Shown: positions 31,119 through 39,990 of the stretch, piece after piece
Layout of the letters: every line of letters begins with the position of its first letter
Numbering within the stretch: position 1 is the stretch's first letter
Source: Neobacillus muris
Lineage (GTDB): Bacteria; Bacillota; Bacilli; Bacillales; Cytobacillaceae
Assembly: GCF_943193175.1 (NCBI RefSeq)
Contig: NZ_CALPDF010000040.1
Coordinates: 1-40,101, forward strand
DNA length: 40,101 bases
Direction: 5' to 3'
Notes under the pieces: model-generated
Told to the model about the DNA's origin: nothing
What the model saw: only the letters and a program-made list of their open reading frames with translations
The model's database searches: none
Translations under genes and position numbers: made by a program

Positions 31119-31177
31119 ATATCTATAGAGATAACATTGAATATTTATATTGATTAATATATAGGAGCGATCCAAAC

Positions 31178-33592
31178 ATGAAAAAATTAGTGATGATAGG
31201 AAACGGCATGGCTGGCGTGCGAACCATCGAGGAAATTCTGAAGCTGGCACCGGAGAAATTTGAGATAACGATTTTTGGACAAGAGCCTTACCCAAACTAT
31301 AACCGGATTAAATTATCGAATATTCTGCAAGGCGATACAAACTTTGAAGACATCATTATCAATCCGCTAGATTGGTACAAGGAAAATCATATTCAATTAT
31401 TTACAGGTGAATCCATTGTGAAAATTGATGTCGAGGCAAAGACAGTCATCAGCGATCAAGGGCATGAAGTGGCTTACGATGAATTAATCATTGCCACTGG
31501 GTCAAAATCGTTTATCCTGCCGATTCCTGGTGCAGACAAACAAGGAGTGACCGGGTTTCGTGATATAAAAGATTGTGAAATGATGATCAAATCAGCCGAG
31601 CATTATAAAAAAGCCGTGGTGATTGGCGGCGGTCTGCTCGGACTGGAAGCGGCGAGAGGGCTGTTAAACCTCGGCATGCAGGTGGATGTTGTGCACCTAA
31701 TGCCGCACTTAATGGAAAGGCAGTTAGATCCGATTGCCTCCACCATGTTAAAAGCAGAGCTCGAAGCACAGGGCATGAACTTTTTAATGGAAAAACAAAC
31801 TGTAGAAATCCTGGGTGATGACCACGTGACCGGTCTTCGGTTTAAGGACGGCTCCGAAGTGGAAGCGGACCTTGTTGTCATGGCAATTGGGATTAAAGCA
31901 AATGTGGAAGCGGCCAAAAACAGCGGCATCTATGTGAACCGCGGGATTGTGGTCAATGACTTCTTAGAAACCAGTGCCCCGCATGTTTATGCAGTCGGAG
32001 AATGCGCCGAGCACCGGGAAATCGTCTATGGTCTCGTTGCACCGTTATATGAACAAGGCAAGGTGCTGGCAAACCGGATTTGCGGCCTCGTAGGGGAGCC
32101 TTATAAAGGTTCGGTTACGGGGACGCAATTAAAGGTTGCCGGAGTTGACCTTTATTCCGCTGGAGAAATTTTTGAAGATGGCGCGTCCACCAAATCCATC
32201 ATGATTTATAATGAGTTTGAGGGAGTTTATAAAAAGGTGTTAACAAGAGACAACCGAATTGTTGGGATTGTCCTCTATGGAGATACAAAGGATAGCACAA
32301 GATTGTACCGCATGCTGTCGAAAAAAGAAGATATCAGCGGCACAGCTATTTTTCAAATGGGCAATAGCGCGGAAGAGGCAGATGATATTGCCGCGATGCC
32401 AGATGACGAGCTAGTCTGCGGCTGTAATGGCGTTACGAAAGGAAGCATTGTCGAAGCGATTCAAACCCAAGGATTAACAACCCTTGATCAAGTCAGCCAT
32501 TGCACCAATGCCGGACGTTCCTGCGGCCGCTGTAAACCATTGGTTAACCAGATTCTCGCCCATACACTCGGTGATCAATTTGATGCGGCGGCTGCGCAAA
32601 AGATGAGCATCTGCGGCTGTACAACCTTAAGCCGGGAAGAGCTGGTGGCAGAAATCAAGGAAAAAGGGTTAACAAGCGTTAAAGAAGTCATGAATGTTCT
32701 CGAGTGGAACAATGAGGAAGGCTGTCCAAAATGCCGTCCGGCGATTAACTATTACCTTGGCATGATATACATGGATGAGTACAAGGATGACCGCGATTCC
32801 CGCTTGGTCAATGAAAAAATGCATGCCAACATCCAGAAGGATGGAACATACTCCGTTGTGCCAAGAATGTATGGCGGCGTAACCTCAGCTGCTGATTTGA
32901 AAAAAATTGCCGAGGTGGCTGAAAAATATGAGGTTCCTTTAGTCAAATTGACCGGAGGACAGCGGATTGCCTTGTTCGGCATCAAAAAAGAGGACCTGCC
33001 CAACGTCTGGGAAGACCTCGGCATGCCATCCGGATATGCCTACGGAAAAACATTGAGAACCGTAAAAACATGTGTCGGTGCGCAATTCTGCCGCTATGGC
33101 ACTCAGGATTCCATGGCGCTTGGAATTGAACTCGAGAAGAAATTTGAACGGCTCGATACTCCGCATAAGGTGAAAATGGGCGTCTCCGCCTGCCCAAGAA
33201 ATTGTTCCGAAGCCGGAATCAAAGACATTGGCTTTGTCGGAGTCGACGGCGGCTGGGAGATTTATGTGGCTGGAAACGGCGGGGTGGACCTTCGTGCCGG
33301 AGACTTATTAATGACCGTCAAAACGCAGGAAGAAGTCATGGAAATCACCAGTGCCTACCTGCAATACTACCGCGAAACAGCCAATTACCTGGAGCGGACC
33401 TCTAAATGGCTGGAGCGTGTCGGCATGGATCATGTACAAGAAGTTCTGGCAAATAAAGAAACCGTTAAAGCCTTGAACGAGCGGATGGATCAAACGCTAA
33501 AAAAATACCATGAGCCTTGGAAAGAAGCAATTGAGAGCGAAGAAATTCAAGATAAATACTATGCCAAGCATACAATTAAGGTCGGAGAGTGA
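31178..33592 (+). CDS. nirB: NirB/NasD, NADH-dependent nitrite reductase large subunit
   Basis: The protein of 804 residues reduces nitrite to ammonium in the cytoplasm. Domains in order: FAD-binding (GNGMAGVRTIEE) and NAD-binding (VVIGGGLLGLEAARGL) pyridine-nucleotide reductase; a BFD-like [2Fe-2S] domain with Cys414, 416, 449 and 452; a second BFD-like region (CGCTTLSREE...GCPKCRP); and a nitrite/sulfite reductase module. Its siroheme/4Fe-4S cysteines are Cys632 and Cys638 (CVGAQFC) and Cys672 and Cys676 (CPRNC). All ligands are intact. TAGGAG lies before the ATG. It begins an operon with nirD, nasF and sirC. Confidence 0.96.
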   Translation: MKKLVMIGNGMAGVRTIEEILKLAPEKFEITIFGQEPYPNYNRIKLSNILQGDTNFEDIIINPLDWYKENHIQLFTGESIVKIDVEAKTVISDQGHEVAYDELIIATGSKSFILPIPGADKQGVTGFRDIKDCEMMIKSAEHYKKAVVIGGGLLGLEAARGLLNLGMQVDVVHLMPHLMERQLDPIASTMLKAELEAQGMNFLMEKQTVEILGDDHVTGLRFKDGSEVEADLVVMAIGIKANVEAAKNSGIYVNRGIVVNDFLETSAPHVYAVGECAEHREIVYGLVAPLYEQGKVLANRICGLVGEPYKGSVTGTQLKVAGVDLYSAGEIFEDGASTKSIMIYNEFEGVYKKVLTRDNRIVGIVLYGDTKDSTRLYRMLSKKEDISGTAIFQMGNSAEEADDIAAMPDDELVCGCNGVTKGSIVEAIQTQGLTTLDQVSHCTNAGRSCGRCKPLVNQILAHTLGDQFDAAAAQKMSICGCTTLSREELVAEIKEKGLTSVKEVMNVLEWNNEEGCPKCRPAINYYLGMIYMDEYKDDRDSRLVNEKMHANIQKDGTYSVVPRMYGGVTSAADLKKIAEVAEKYEVPLVKLTGGQRIALFGIKKEDLPNVWEDLGMPSGYAYGKTLRTVKTCVGAQFCRYGTQDSMALGIELEKKFERLDTPHKVKMGVSACPRNCSEAGIKDIGFVGVDGGWEIYVAGNGGVDLRAGDLLMTVKTQEEVMEITSAYLQYYRETANYLERTSKWLERVGMDHVQEVLANKETVKALNERMDQTLKKYHEPWKEAIESEEIQDKYYAKHTIKVGE

Positions 33593-33597
33593 TCACA

Positions 33598-33918
33598 ATG
33601 GTGCAGACAATAAGCCGGATTCCAGTAGCCAACTATTCTAATCTAAAGGCAAGGGCAGGGTACCCTATCAAAATTGATGACAAAGAGATTGCTTTATTCA
33701 AAACCTCAAAGGGACAGGTATATGCTCTTGAAAACCGCAGCCCGCATCCAAAGGGCGGGGTTCTTTCGGAAGGACTGGTCAGCGGCGAATACGTTTACTG
33801 CCCAGTCTATGATTGGAAGATTTCATTAGTAGATGGACTTGTACAAGCTCCAGATATAGGCAAAGTACAAACATACGCAGTGAATATAGAAGATGGCATT
33901 GTTTTTATAGTATTATAG
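33598..33918 (+). CDS. nirD: NirD/NasE, nitrite reductase small subunit
   Basis: A 106-residue protein with a Rieske-like fold, the partner of NirB. The ligand motifs are degenerate: where a Rieske protein has CxH and CxxH, this one has SPH (in ENRSPHPKGG) and CPVY (in YCPVYDWKISL). Two of the four ligands are therefore missing and a [2Fe-2S] cluster is unlikely; lack of the cluster is known for some NirD proteins. ATG 33598 follows GGAG at about 10 nt; a GTG overlapping the nirB stop is possible but lies too close to the site. Confidence 0.9.
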   Translation: MVQTISRIPVANYSNLKARAGYPIKIDDKEIALFKTSKGQVYALENRSPHPKGGVLSEGLVSGEYVYCPVYDWKISLVDGLVQAPDIGKVQTYAVNIEDGIVFIVL

Positions 33919-33928
33919 TGGAAAAGCA

Positions 33929-33955
33929 GAAGCACTCTAGCCGCTAGGGTGCTTC
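33929..33955 (+). other. stable hairpin between nirD and nasF
   Basis: GAAGCACTCTAG (33929-33940) pairs with CTAGGGTGCTTC (33944-33955), with one G-T wobble and a 3-nt loop. It lacks a T run, so it is more likely an RNA-processing or stability element, or a leaky terminator, than a full stop. Confidence 0.7.
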
Positions 33956-33996
33956 CATTGTAACAAGACGGATAACAGGGAAGGATGGCAGCAAAG

Positions 33997-35448
33997 ATGA
34001 AACCAGGGAAAGTGTTTTTAGTCGGGGCTGGTCCGGGGGATATCGGATTAATCACAGTAAAAGGCTTGGAAGCCATTAAGCAGGCCGAGGTCATTTTATA
34101 CGACCGTCTGGCCAATCCAAAGTTATTGGAGTTCGCACCTGCGGATTGTCAGTTCATCTACTGCGGCAAATTGCCAGATCGCCATACGCTGCGTCAGGAG
34201 GGAATCAATGAACTTCTGGTTGAAAAAGCCTTAGAAGGAAAAATAGTTGTCCGGTTAAAGGGAGGCGACCCTGGTGTGTTTGGCCGCGTTGGGGAAGAAG
34301 CCGCAGCGCTTGCTGATGCTGGTATTGACTATGAAATGGTCCCTGGAATCTCTTCGGGGATGGCTGCCCCGCTTTATGCGGGAATTCCTGTTACACATCG
34401 GGAGCATGCAGAATCGTTTGCGGTCGTTACCGCACATGACAAGTCACAGGACGGCAGGCCGGTTCTTGACTGGGAGGGGCTTGCACGCGGTGTCGATACG
34501 ATTGCTTTTTACATGGGAGTCAAAAATTTGCCGTTTATTTGCGAAAATCTGATCAAATACGGAAAGCCATCCGATACCCCGGTCATTTTGATTCAATGGG
34601 GAACGTTTGGCCGGCAGAAAACCTTGCAAGGAACGCTAGCTGATATTTCAGAAAAAGTGCTGCAGGCAAAATTCAGCAACCCTTCCATCATCCTTGTCGG
34701 GAACGTCATTTCCCTTCGTGAAAAAATTAGCTGGTTTGAGAAGAAACCATTGTATGGCCGTCAAATCCTGTTAGCCAGAACGGGCACAAATCCTAGTGAA
34801 TTAGCTGTAGAGCTGATGAGCCAGGGAGCGGACGTGATTGAATTTCCTAAATGGAGAAGCTTCCGGGTTTCAGTTAATCCGAGACTAATGGAGAAGCTGC
34901 CGAATTATAAAAAAGTTCTGTTTGCCACGCCAGAGAGTGTGGAGGAATTCTTCCTTGCGCTTCGGAACAATAAAGTGGATATTCGCCGTGTGGCCGGAGA
35001 AGTGTATGGAATCTCCAGAAAAACACTGAAAGCCTTAGAGGCAAGGGGATTCTTTCCGCAGATTGCAGCAGATATGCCGTCCGAAGGGGAATTATTGATA
35101 GTTGGCGATGATAACAGCTTGAAGGCCTATAAAGAGGAATCCGCAGATTTGTGGGTCACCCATCAAAAACAGTTGGACGAGAAGTATTGGCCGATTTTTA
35201 AAAGGATGCTTGGCGAAGCGCAAGTGGATACGGTGGTATTCCCCAGCAGCGCCTCTGTTGAGCCGTTCCTAGAGGGACTGAAGAACTGTGAAGTGGATGC
35301 TGATGAGCTGCTGCAAGATGTCCAAGTCGTCAGTATGGGAAAACAAACGTTAGAGGCGGTTGCAGCCGCAGAACTCCCGTCTTACGGAATGCCGGAGCAG
35401 CCGACTAAGGATGCGTTAGTTCAACTTTTAAGCAGGGATCAGTCATGA
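33997..35448 (+). CDS. nasF: NasF, uroporphyrinogen-III C-methyltransferase fused to HemD-like domain
   Basis: A 483-residue protein, the length of B. subtilis NasF. Residues 1-250 are a SUMT (CobA type) with VFLVGAGPGDIGLITVKG, ILYDRLANPKLLEF, VVRLKGGDPGVFGRVGEEA and GIPVTHR; it methylates uroporphyrinogen III to precorrin-2 with two SAM. Residues 260-483 resemble uroporphyrinogen-III synthase (HemD), with RQILLARTGTNPSELAVELM at the start. AAGGATGG lies 8 nt before ATG 33997; ATG 33985 is an alternative adding four residues. The product supplies siroheme to NirB. It overlaps the next gene by 4 nt. Confidence 0.9.
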   Translation: MKPGKVFLVGAGPGDIGLITVKGLEAIKQAEVILYDRLANPKLLEFAPADCQFIYCGKLPDRHTLRQEGINELLVEKALEGKIVVRLKGGDPGVFGRVGEEAAALADAGIDYEMVPGISSGMAAPLYAGIPVTHREHAESFAVVTAHDKSQDGRPVLDWEGLARGVDTIAFYMGVKNLPFICENLIKYGKPSDTPVILIQWGTFGRQKTLQGTLADISEKVLQAKFSNPSIILVGNVISLREKISWFEKKPLYGRQILLARTGTNPSELAVELMSQGADVIEFPKWRSFRVSVNPRLMEKLPNYKKVLFATPESVEEFFLALRNNKVDIRRVAGEVYGISRKTLKALEARGFFPQIAADMPSEGELLIVGDDNSLKAYKEESADLWVTHQKQLDEKYWPIFKRMLGEAQVDTVVFPSSASVEPFLEGLKNCEVDADELLQDVQVVSMGKQTLEAVAAAELPSYGMPEQPTKDALVQLLSRDQS

Positions 35449-36062
35449 ATTCATACTATCCAATTATGCTGCGGCTCGAAGGGAAAAGGGTCGTAGTGGT
35501 CGGCGGCGGCAAAGTGGCAGAGCGAAAAGTTAAGGGCATGCTAGAGACTGATGCCCAGATTACCTTGATTAGTCCGGAGGCGGGTGCTTTTATTCAAGTG
35601 CTTGCGGGGGAAGGAAAAATTGTTTGGCATCAGCGGGCGTTTGAGCCTGCCGATGTGGAAGGGGCCGTGCTTATTTTTGCCGCTGCAAACGATCGAAAGG
35701 TAAATCAGCTTATTAAGGCTGCAGCCGGAGAGCATCAATGGGTCAATGTGGCCGATGATCCGGAGGGCTCGGATTTCCATGTTCCGGCCCGTATTGAGCG
35801 CGGCCGTTTGAACATTGCGATTTCTACCGGAGGTGCGAGCCCCTCTCTTGCCAGAAGGATTCGTGAACAGCTGGAGCAGCAGTTTGCCCCCTCCTATGGG
35901 GACTACCTCGAATTTCTTTTTATAAAACGGCAATGGATTCTAAGTCATGTAGAAGATGAATTATTAAAAAACAAATTGCTTGCAGCGATCACCGATCCAA
36001 AATTTCTGGACTGTCCCGATCGCGAAGCAGCCTTTCAACAGTTATATAATGAATTAATTTAA
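35445..36062 (+). CDS. sirC: precorrin-2 dehydrogenase (SirC/YlnF type)
   Basis: A 205-residue protein that oxidises precorrin-2 to sirohydrochlorin with NAD. The N terminus PIMLRLEGKRVVVVGGGKVAERK is the NAD-binding site, and FAAANDRKVNQ and ISTGGASPSLARRIRE are typical of the CysG/Met8p N-terminal domains. At 205 residues it is short compared with Met8p and lacks evident chelatase extensions, so iron insertion probably needs a separate SirB-type ferrochelatase not seen in the window. It begins with an ATGA overlap with nasF and is the last gene of the operon. Confidence 0.9.
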   Translation: MNSYYPIMLRLEGKRVVVVGGGKVAERKVKGMLETDAQITLISPEAGAFIQVLAGEGKIVWHQRAFEPADVEGAVLIFAAANDRKVNQLIKAAAGEHQWVNVADDPEGSDFHVPARIERGRLNIAISTGGASPSLARRIREQLEQQFAPSYGDYLEFLFIKRQWILSHVEDELLKNKLLAAITDPKFLDCPDREAAFQQLYNELI

Positions 36063-36064
36063 TG

Positions 36065-36097
36065 CAGGTACCAGCATCCGTCTGGTGCCTGTTTTTT
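36065..36097 (+). terminator. terminator of the nirBD operon
   Basis: A 10-bp stem CAGGTACCAG (36065-36074)/CTGGTGCCTG (36082-36091), with one wobble and a 7-nt loop, is followed by six T residues. Confidence 0.95.
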
Positions 36098-36109
36098 CGT
36101 TTCGTGGCT

Positions 36110-36223
36110 GGTCATTCATTAGCGGGATGAAAGCCCACTTTTCATTTTTTCCACCGAGAAAGGTCATTCATTGACAGGATAAAGGCCCGCTTATCATTTT
36201 TCCCAACGAGATTGGGCATTCAT
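36110..36223 (+). repeat. array D: degenerate 52-bp palindromic repeats before aceB
   Basis: Left arms GGTCATTCAT lie at 36110-36119 and 36162-36171, and GGGCATTCAT at 36214-36223; the spacing is 52 bp both times. Loops TAGCGGG and TGACAGG (7 nt) are followed by right arms ATGAAAGCCC and ATAAAGGCCC, which are complementary to the left arm at 8 and 7 of 10 positions. Linkers are 25 nt and similar to each other. It has the architecture of the other arrays but is more decayed. It starts 12 bp after the nir terminator. Confidence 0.75.
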
Positions 36224-36316
36224 CCTTTTTTTGTCAGTTCATTTATTTACCTGAAAGGAGAAATTTACCTATTTTTTAAAAATTTAGATAAAATATAGTT
36301 CCATTTTTATAAATTC

Positions 36317-36358
36317 TGTTATATAATACAAAACGAGTAATGTTTCTGTATTATAACA
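36317..36358 (+). promoter_or_regulatory. aceBA promoter -10 within a long inverted repeat
   Basis: TGTTATATAATACA (36317-36330) and TGTATTATAACA (36347-36358) are inverted copies that differ only by a two-base TA insertion. Inside them AAAC and GTTT can extend the symmetry. The left arm contains a perfect -10 TATAAT (36322-36327); the -35 region (near TTCCAT, 36299-36304) is poor. The arms thus bracket the -10 and the start of transcription, as a repressor operator would. No regulator is assigned. Confidence 0.6.
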
Positions 36359-36375
36359 AAGGGGTGAACGGGTAA

Positions 36376-37968
36376 GTGTCGACGCAAACAAGTGGAATTG
36401 ATGTAGTAGGGGCGTTAAAAGCCCAGTATGACGAGATTCTAACTCCTGAAGCACTGCAATTCATCGAAGATCTGGAACGGACATTTGGTGTCAGAAGAGT
36501 GGAACTGTTACAAAACAGGCAAACGCGCCAGAAAGAAATTGATAAGGGCAAGCTGCCGAATTTTCTGCCGGAAACCAAACATATCCGCAGGGGAGATTGG
36601 ACAATTGCTCCACTGCCGGAGGACCTGTTGGACCGCCGTGTAGAAATCACCGGGCCGACTGACCGGAAAATGGTTATTAATGCTTTGAACTCCGGTGCCA
36701 AACTATTTATGGCGGATTTCGAGGATGCGACATCGCCAACCTGGCAAAACGTGATTGAAGGCCAAATCAACCTTCGTGATGCCGTGAGAAGGACAATCAG
36801 CTTCGAAAATCCAAACGGCAAACAATATCAGCTGAACGAAAAAACAGCTGTTCTAATGGTAAGGCCGCGTGGCTGGCATCTGGAAGAAAAACATATTTTA
36901 GTAGATGGCAGACCGATATCAGGAAGCCTGCTCGATTTTGGGCTTTATTTTTATCATAATGCGAAAGAGCTGCTTTCCAGAGGCTCTGGTCCCTACTATT
37001 ACCTGCCAAAGATGGAAAGCCATTTGGAGGCAAGGCTGTGGAACGATGTGTTTGTCTTTGCACAAGATAAACTAGGTGTCGCACAAGGGACGATTAAAGC
37101 AACCGTTCTAATCGAAACTATCATGGCTGCCTTTGAAATGGATGAAATCCTTTATGAATTAAAAGACCACTCTGCCGGCCTAAACTGCGGCCGCTGGGAT
37201 TATATCTTTAGTTACCTGAAAAAACTGCGCAATCAGCCAGACGTGATTTTACCGGACCGTTCCCAAGTGACGATGACGGTTCCGTTCATGCGATCTTACT
37301 CCTTGCTGACGATTCAAACCTGCCATCGCCGGAAAGCGCCAGCCATGGGCGGTATGGCAGCCCAAATTCCGATCAAAAATGACCCGGCGGCCAACGAAGA
37401 GGCCTTTGCCAAAGTGCGCGCCGACAAAGAGCGCGAGGCACGCGATGGCCACGATGGCACATGGGTCGCACACCCTGGCTTAGTACCAGTCGCCATGCAG
37501 GTGTTCGACCGTGAAATGCCGACGCCGAACCAAATTCACACGGCGAAACAGCAAAAAATTACAGTGACTGCCGAGGACTTACTGGAAGTCCCTGGTGGAA
37601 CAATTACGGAGCAAGGTGTCCGAACGAACATTAATGTGGGAATTCAATATGTTGCTTCGTGGTTATCCGGCAGAGGGGCAGCCCCCATTTATAATCTGAT
37701 GGAGGATGCCGCCACTGCGGAAATCTCCCGTGCCCAACTATGGCAGTGGATCCGCCATCCAAAGGGCGTTTTAACTGACGGCCGCAAGGTTACCGCTGAA
37801 ATGTATCAGCTATTCAAGGTGGAAGAATTGGAAAAAATCAAGCAGGAGCTCGGTGAGGAAGCCTATGCCAGAGGCCGGTTTGACGATGCCGTGGAACTGT
37901 TTGACCGGTTAATTTTAAACGATGAGTTTGCGGAATTCTTAACCCTGCCAGGTTACGAATTACTATAA
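36376..37968 (+). CDS. aceB: AceB, malate synthase A
   Basis: The protein of 530 residues condenses glyoxylate with acetyl-CoA to malate in the glyoxylate shunt. The signature [20 protein letters not shown] is intact around residue 275, and [20 protein letters not shown] followed by [14 protein letters not shown] is typical of form A. It starts with GTG behind AAGGGGTG. It is followed 40 bp downstream by aceA, so the shunt enzymes form an operon. B. subtilis 168 lacks this pathway, so the gene separates this organism from that species. Confidence 0.96.
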   Translation: MSTQTSGIDVVGALKAQYDEILTPEALQFIEDLERTFGVRRVELLQNRQTRQKEIDKGKLPNFLPETKHIRRGDWTIAPLPEDLLDRRVEITGPTDRKMVINALNSGAKLFMADFEDATSPTWQNVIEGQINLRDAVRRTISFENPNGKQYQLNEKTAVLMVRPRGWHLEEKHILVDGRPISGSLLDFGLYFYHNAKELLSRGSGPYYYLPKMESHLEARLWNDVFVFAQDKLGVAQGTIKATVLIETIMAAFEMDEILYELKDHSAGLNCGRWDYIFSYLKKLRNQPDVILPDRSQVTMTVPFMRSYSLLTIQTCHRRKAPAMGGMAAQIPIKNDPAANEEAFAKVRADKEREARDGHDGTWVAHPGLVPVAMQVFDREMPTPNQIHTAKQQKITVTAEDLLEVPGGTITEQGVRTNINVGIQYVASWLSGRGAAPIYNLMEDAATAEISRAQLWQWIRHPKGVLTDGRKVTAEMYQLFKVEELEKIKQELGEEAYARGRFDDAVELFDRLILNDEFAEFLTLPGYELL

Positions 37969-38008
37969 ATGATTAAAAATTTTAATAGATTAATAGGAGG
38001 AGAAGGAC

Positions 38009-39292
38009 ATGACAAATGAAAGAGCAGCAAAATTGCAGGAAAACTGGGAAATGGATGAGCGATGGAAGGGGGTTAGCCGCCCTTACACAGCGGAGGATGT
38101 CATTAAGCTTCGCGGATCTATTGATATTGACTATACATTAGCACGCACAGGTGCTGAAAAACTGTGGAAACTGCTTCATGAAGAAGATTACATCAATGCG
38201 CTAGGCGCGTTAACTGGAAACCAAGCAGTACAGCAGGTGAAAGCCGGTTTGAAAGCCATCTATTTAAGCGGCTGGCAGGTAGCGGCGGATGCCAACCTTT
38301 CCGGCCATATGTATCCGGACCAAAGCTTGTACCCTGCAAACAGTGTGCCAAGCGTAGTCAAGCGGATTAACCAAGCGCTGCAGCGTGCCGACCAAATCCA
38401 TCACATGGAGGGCGATGATTCCATCGATTGGTTTGCTCCGATTGTGGCCGATGCGGAGGCTGGTTTCGGCGGCCAGTTAAACTGCTTCGAATTGATGAAG
38501 GGCATGATTGAAGCAGGAGCCTCCGGTGTTCACTTTGAAGACCAATTATCTTCTGAAAAAAAATGCGGCCACCTAGGCGGTAAAGTGCTTCTGCCAACAC
38601 AAACGGCTGTCCGCAACCTGATTGCTGCCAGGCTTGCAGCTGACGTCATGGGAGTTCCAACGGTACTGGTTGCCCGGACGGATGCCAATGCTGCTGACTT
38701 AATCACGAGCGATATTGACGAGTATGATGCACCATTTATTACTGGCGATCGGACGTCAGAAGGATTTTTCCGCACTAAATCTGGAATTGATCAAGCAATT
38801 GCCCGCGGGCTGGCTTATGCTCCATATGCCGACCTTATCTGGTGTGAAACCTCTGAGCCAAACATAGAAGAGGCTAGGAAGTTTGCAGAAGCCATTCATG
38901 AGAAGTTCCCTGGTAAATTGCTTGCTTATAACTGCTCACCATCCTTTAATTGGAAGAAAAAATTAGATTCAAAAACGATCGCCAACTTCCAGCAAGAGCT
39001 TGGAAAGATGGGCTATAAGTTCCAATTCGTCACGCTTGCCGGATTCCATGCGTTGAACCACAGCATGTTCGAGCTTGCCCGCGGCTATAAGGATCGCGGT
39101 ATGGCAGCCTATTCCGAGCTGCAGGAAGCAGAATTCGCCAGCGAGAAGTATGGCTATACGGCTACCCGCCATCAACGCGAGGTTGGTACGGGCTATTTCG
39201 ACCAAGTGTCTATGGTGATTACTGGTGGAACGTCTTCGACAACCGCCCTAAAAGGCTCTACAGAAGAGGCACAGTTCACAAGCACGAAATAA
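38009..39292 (+). CDS. aceA: AceA, isocitrate lyase
   Basis: The protein of 427 residues splits isocitrate into glyoxylate and succinate, feeding AceB. The active-site motif KKCGH is intact with Cys186 ([18 protein letters not shown]), the metal-binding ADAEAGFGG lies upstream, and [16 protein letters not shown] follows. TAGGAGGAGAAGG precedes the ATG. A strong terminator follows. The length and motifs fit the compact bacterial ICL of about 430 residues. Confidence 0.97.
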   Translation: MTNERAAKLQENWEMDERWKGVSRPYTAEDVIKLRGSIDIDYTLARTGAEKLWKLLHEEDYINALGALTGNQAVQQVKAGLKAIYLSGWQVAADANLSGHMYPDQSLYPANSVPSVVKRINQALQRADQIHHMEGDDSIDWFAPIVADAEAGFGGQLNCFELMKGMIEAGASGVHFEDQLSSEKKCGHLGGKVLLPTQTAVRNLIAARLAADVMGVPTVLVARTDANAADLITSDIDEYDAPFITGDRTSEGFFRTKSGIDQAIARGLAYAPYADLIWCETSEPNIEEARKFAEAIHEKFPGKLLAYNCSPSFNWKKKLDSKTIANFQQELGKMGYKFQFVTLAGFHALNHSMFELARGYKDRGMAAYSELQEAEFASEKYGYTATRHQREVGTGYFDQVSMVITGGTSSTTALKGSTEEAQFTSTK

Positions 39293-39302
39293 ATGGAGGC
39301 TT

Positions 39303-39335
39303 CCCCTTTCTCCTGGTTGGGAGAGAGGGGTTTTT
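39303..39335 (+). terminator. terminator of aceBA
   Basis: An 11-bp stem CCCCTTTCTCC (39303-39313)/GGAGAGAGGGG (39320-39330), with one wobble and a 6-nt loop, is followed by five T residues. The following 200 bp to yueI are A/T-rich, and I see no firm promoter in them. Confidence 0.95.
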
Positions 39336-39544
39336 GCTTTTTGGTATTTCTTTTGGTAAAACTAAGAATAACTGAGTGATTTTTATTCAAAATAGCAAAA
39401 TTGGGATTTGATCTATAGAGATGCTCGTATTCATAAGAGCTAGATTACTTGCCTAAGTTTTTTATTTGCGAATCTTCTTTCTGGGAACCATTTTAACGTA
39501 TAGAACATACATAATAATAGCTTTTTGATTTGGAGTTGATAGGG

Positions 39545-39976
39545 TTGAAAAAGCAAACCGTTGAACAGGTTTTGCAGCAGGGGATTTACGGGCCGATGGA
39601 AACGAAGCCAGAGGAGCGGCGAAAATTCTTGGGGACTTTACGGGAGAGGATCGTGATCGCCTTGAATAAAAGCCAAGTCTCTGAAAAGGAAGTTTATCCC
39701 CAAGTGGAGCAGTCGATGAAGGAGCATTCAGATGCCCATCTGTTTCTAAATGGTGCGATAGGCTACCAGGAGTTGTCCAAATACGTGAAACTGGCTGCCA
39801 AACATAACATGGAGCACACGATTGTGACTGATAAAGAGCACGAGACCGATATCGGTTTGGTATTGGCGGTAAACTACGCCATTGAGAAAGAAGAGATTTT
39901 TATAGAAAAAAAGCAATATGTGCTGCCGAAGGAAGTAAAAAAAAGCAAGGGGTTTTTTGGAAAGTTATTTAGATAA
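39545..39976 (+). CDS. yueI: YueI-like DUF1694 protein
   Basis: A soluble protein of 143 residues matching the YueI/DUF1694 family, with the N-terminal LQQGIYGPMETKPEERRKFLG and RERIVIALNKSQV, and a lysine-rich C terminus ending in GFFGKLFR. The start is TTG 39545, 9 nt after GGAG; an in-frame TTG at 39530 overlaps that site. The function of the family is unknown. It appears monocistronic and is followed by repeat array C. Confidence 0.8.
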   Translation: MKKQTVEQVLQQGIYGPMETKPEERRKFLGTLRERIVIALNKSQVSEKEVYPQVEQSMKEHSDAHLFLNGAIGYQELSKYVKLAAKHNMEHTIVTDKEHETDIGLVLAVNYAIEKEEIFIEKKQYVLPKEVKKSKGFFGKLFR

Positions 39977-39990
39977 TTAGATTCTAGTGT

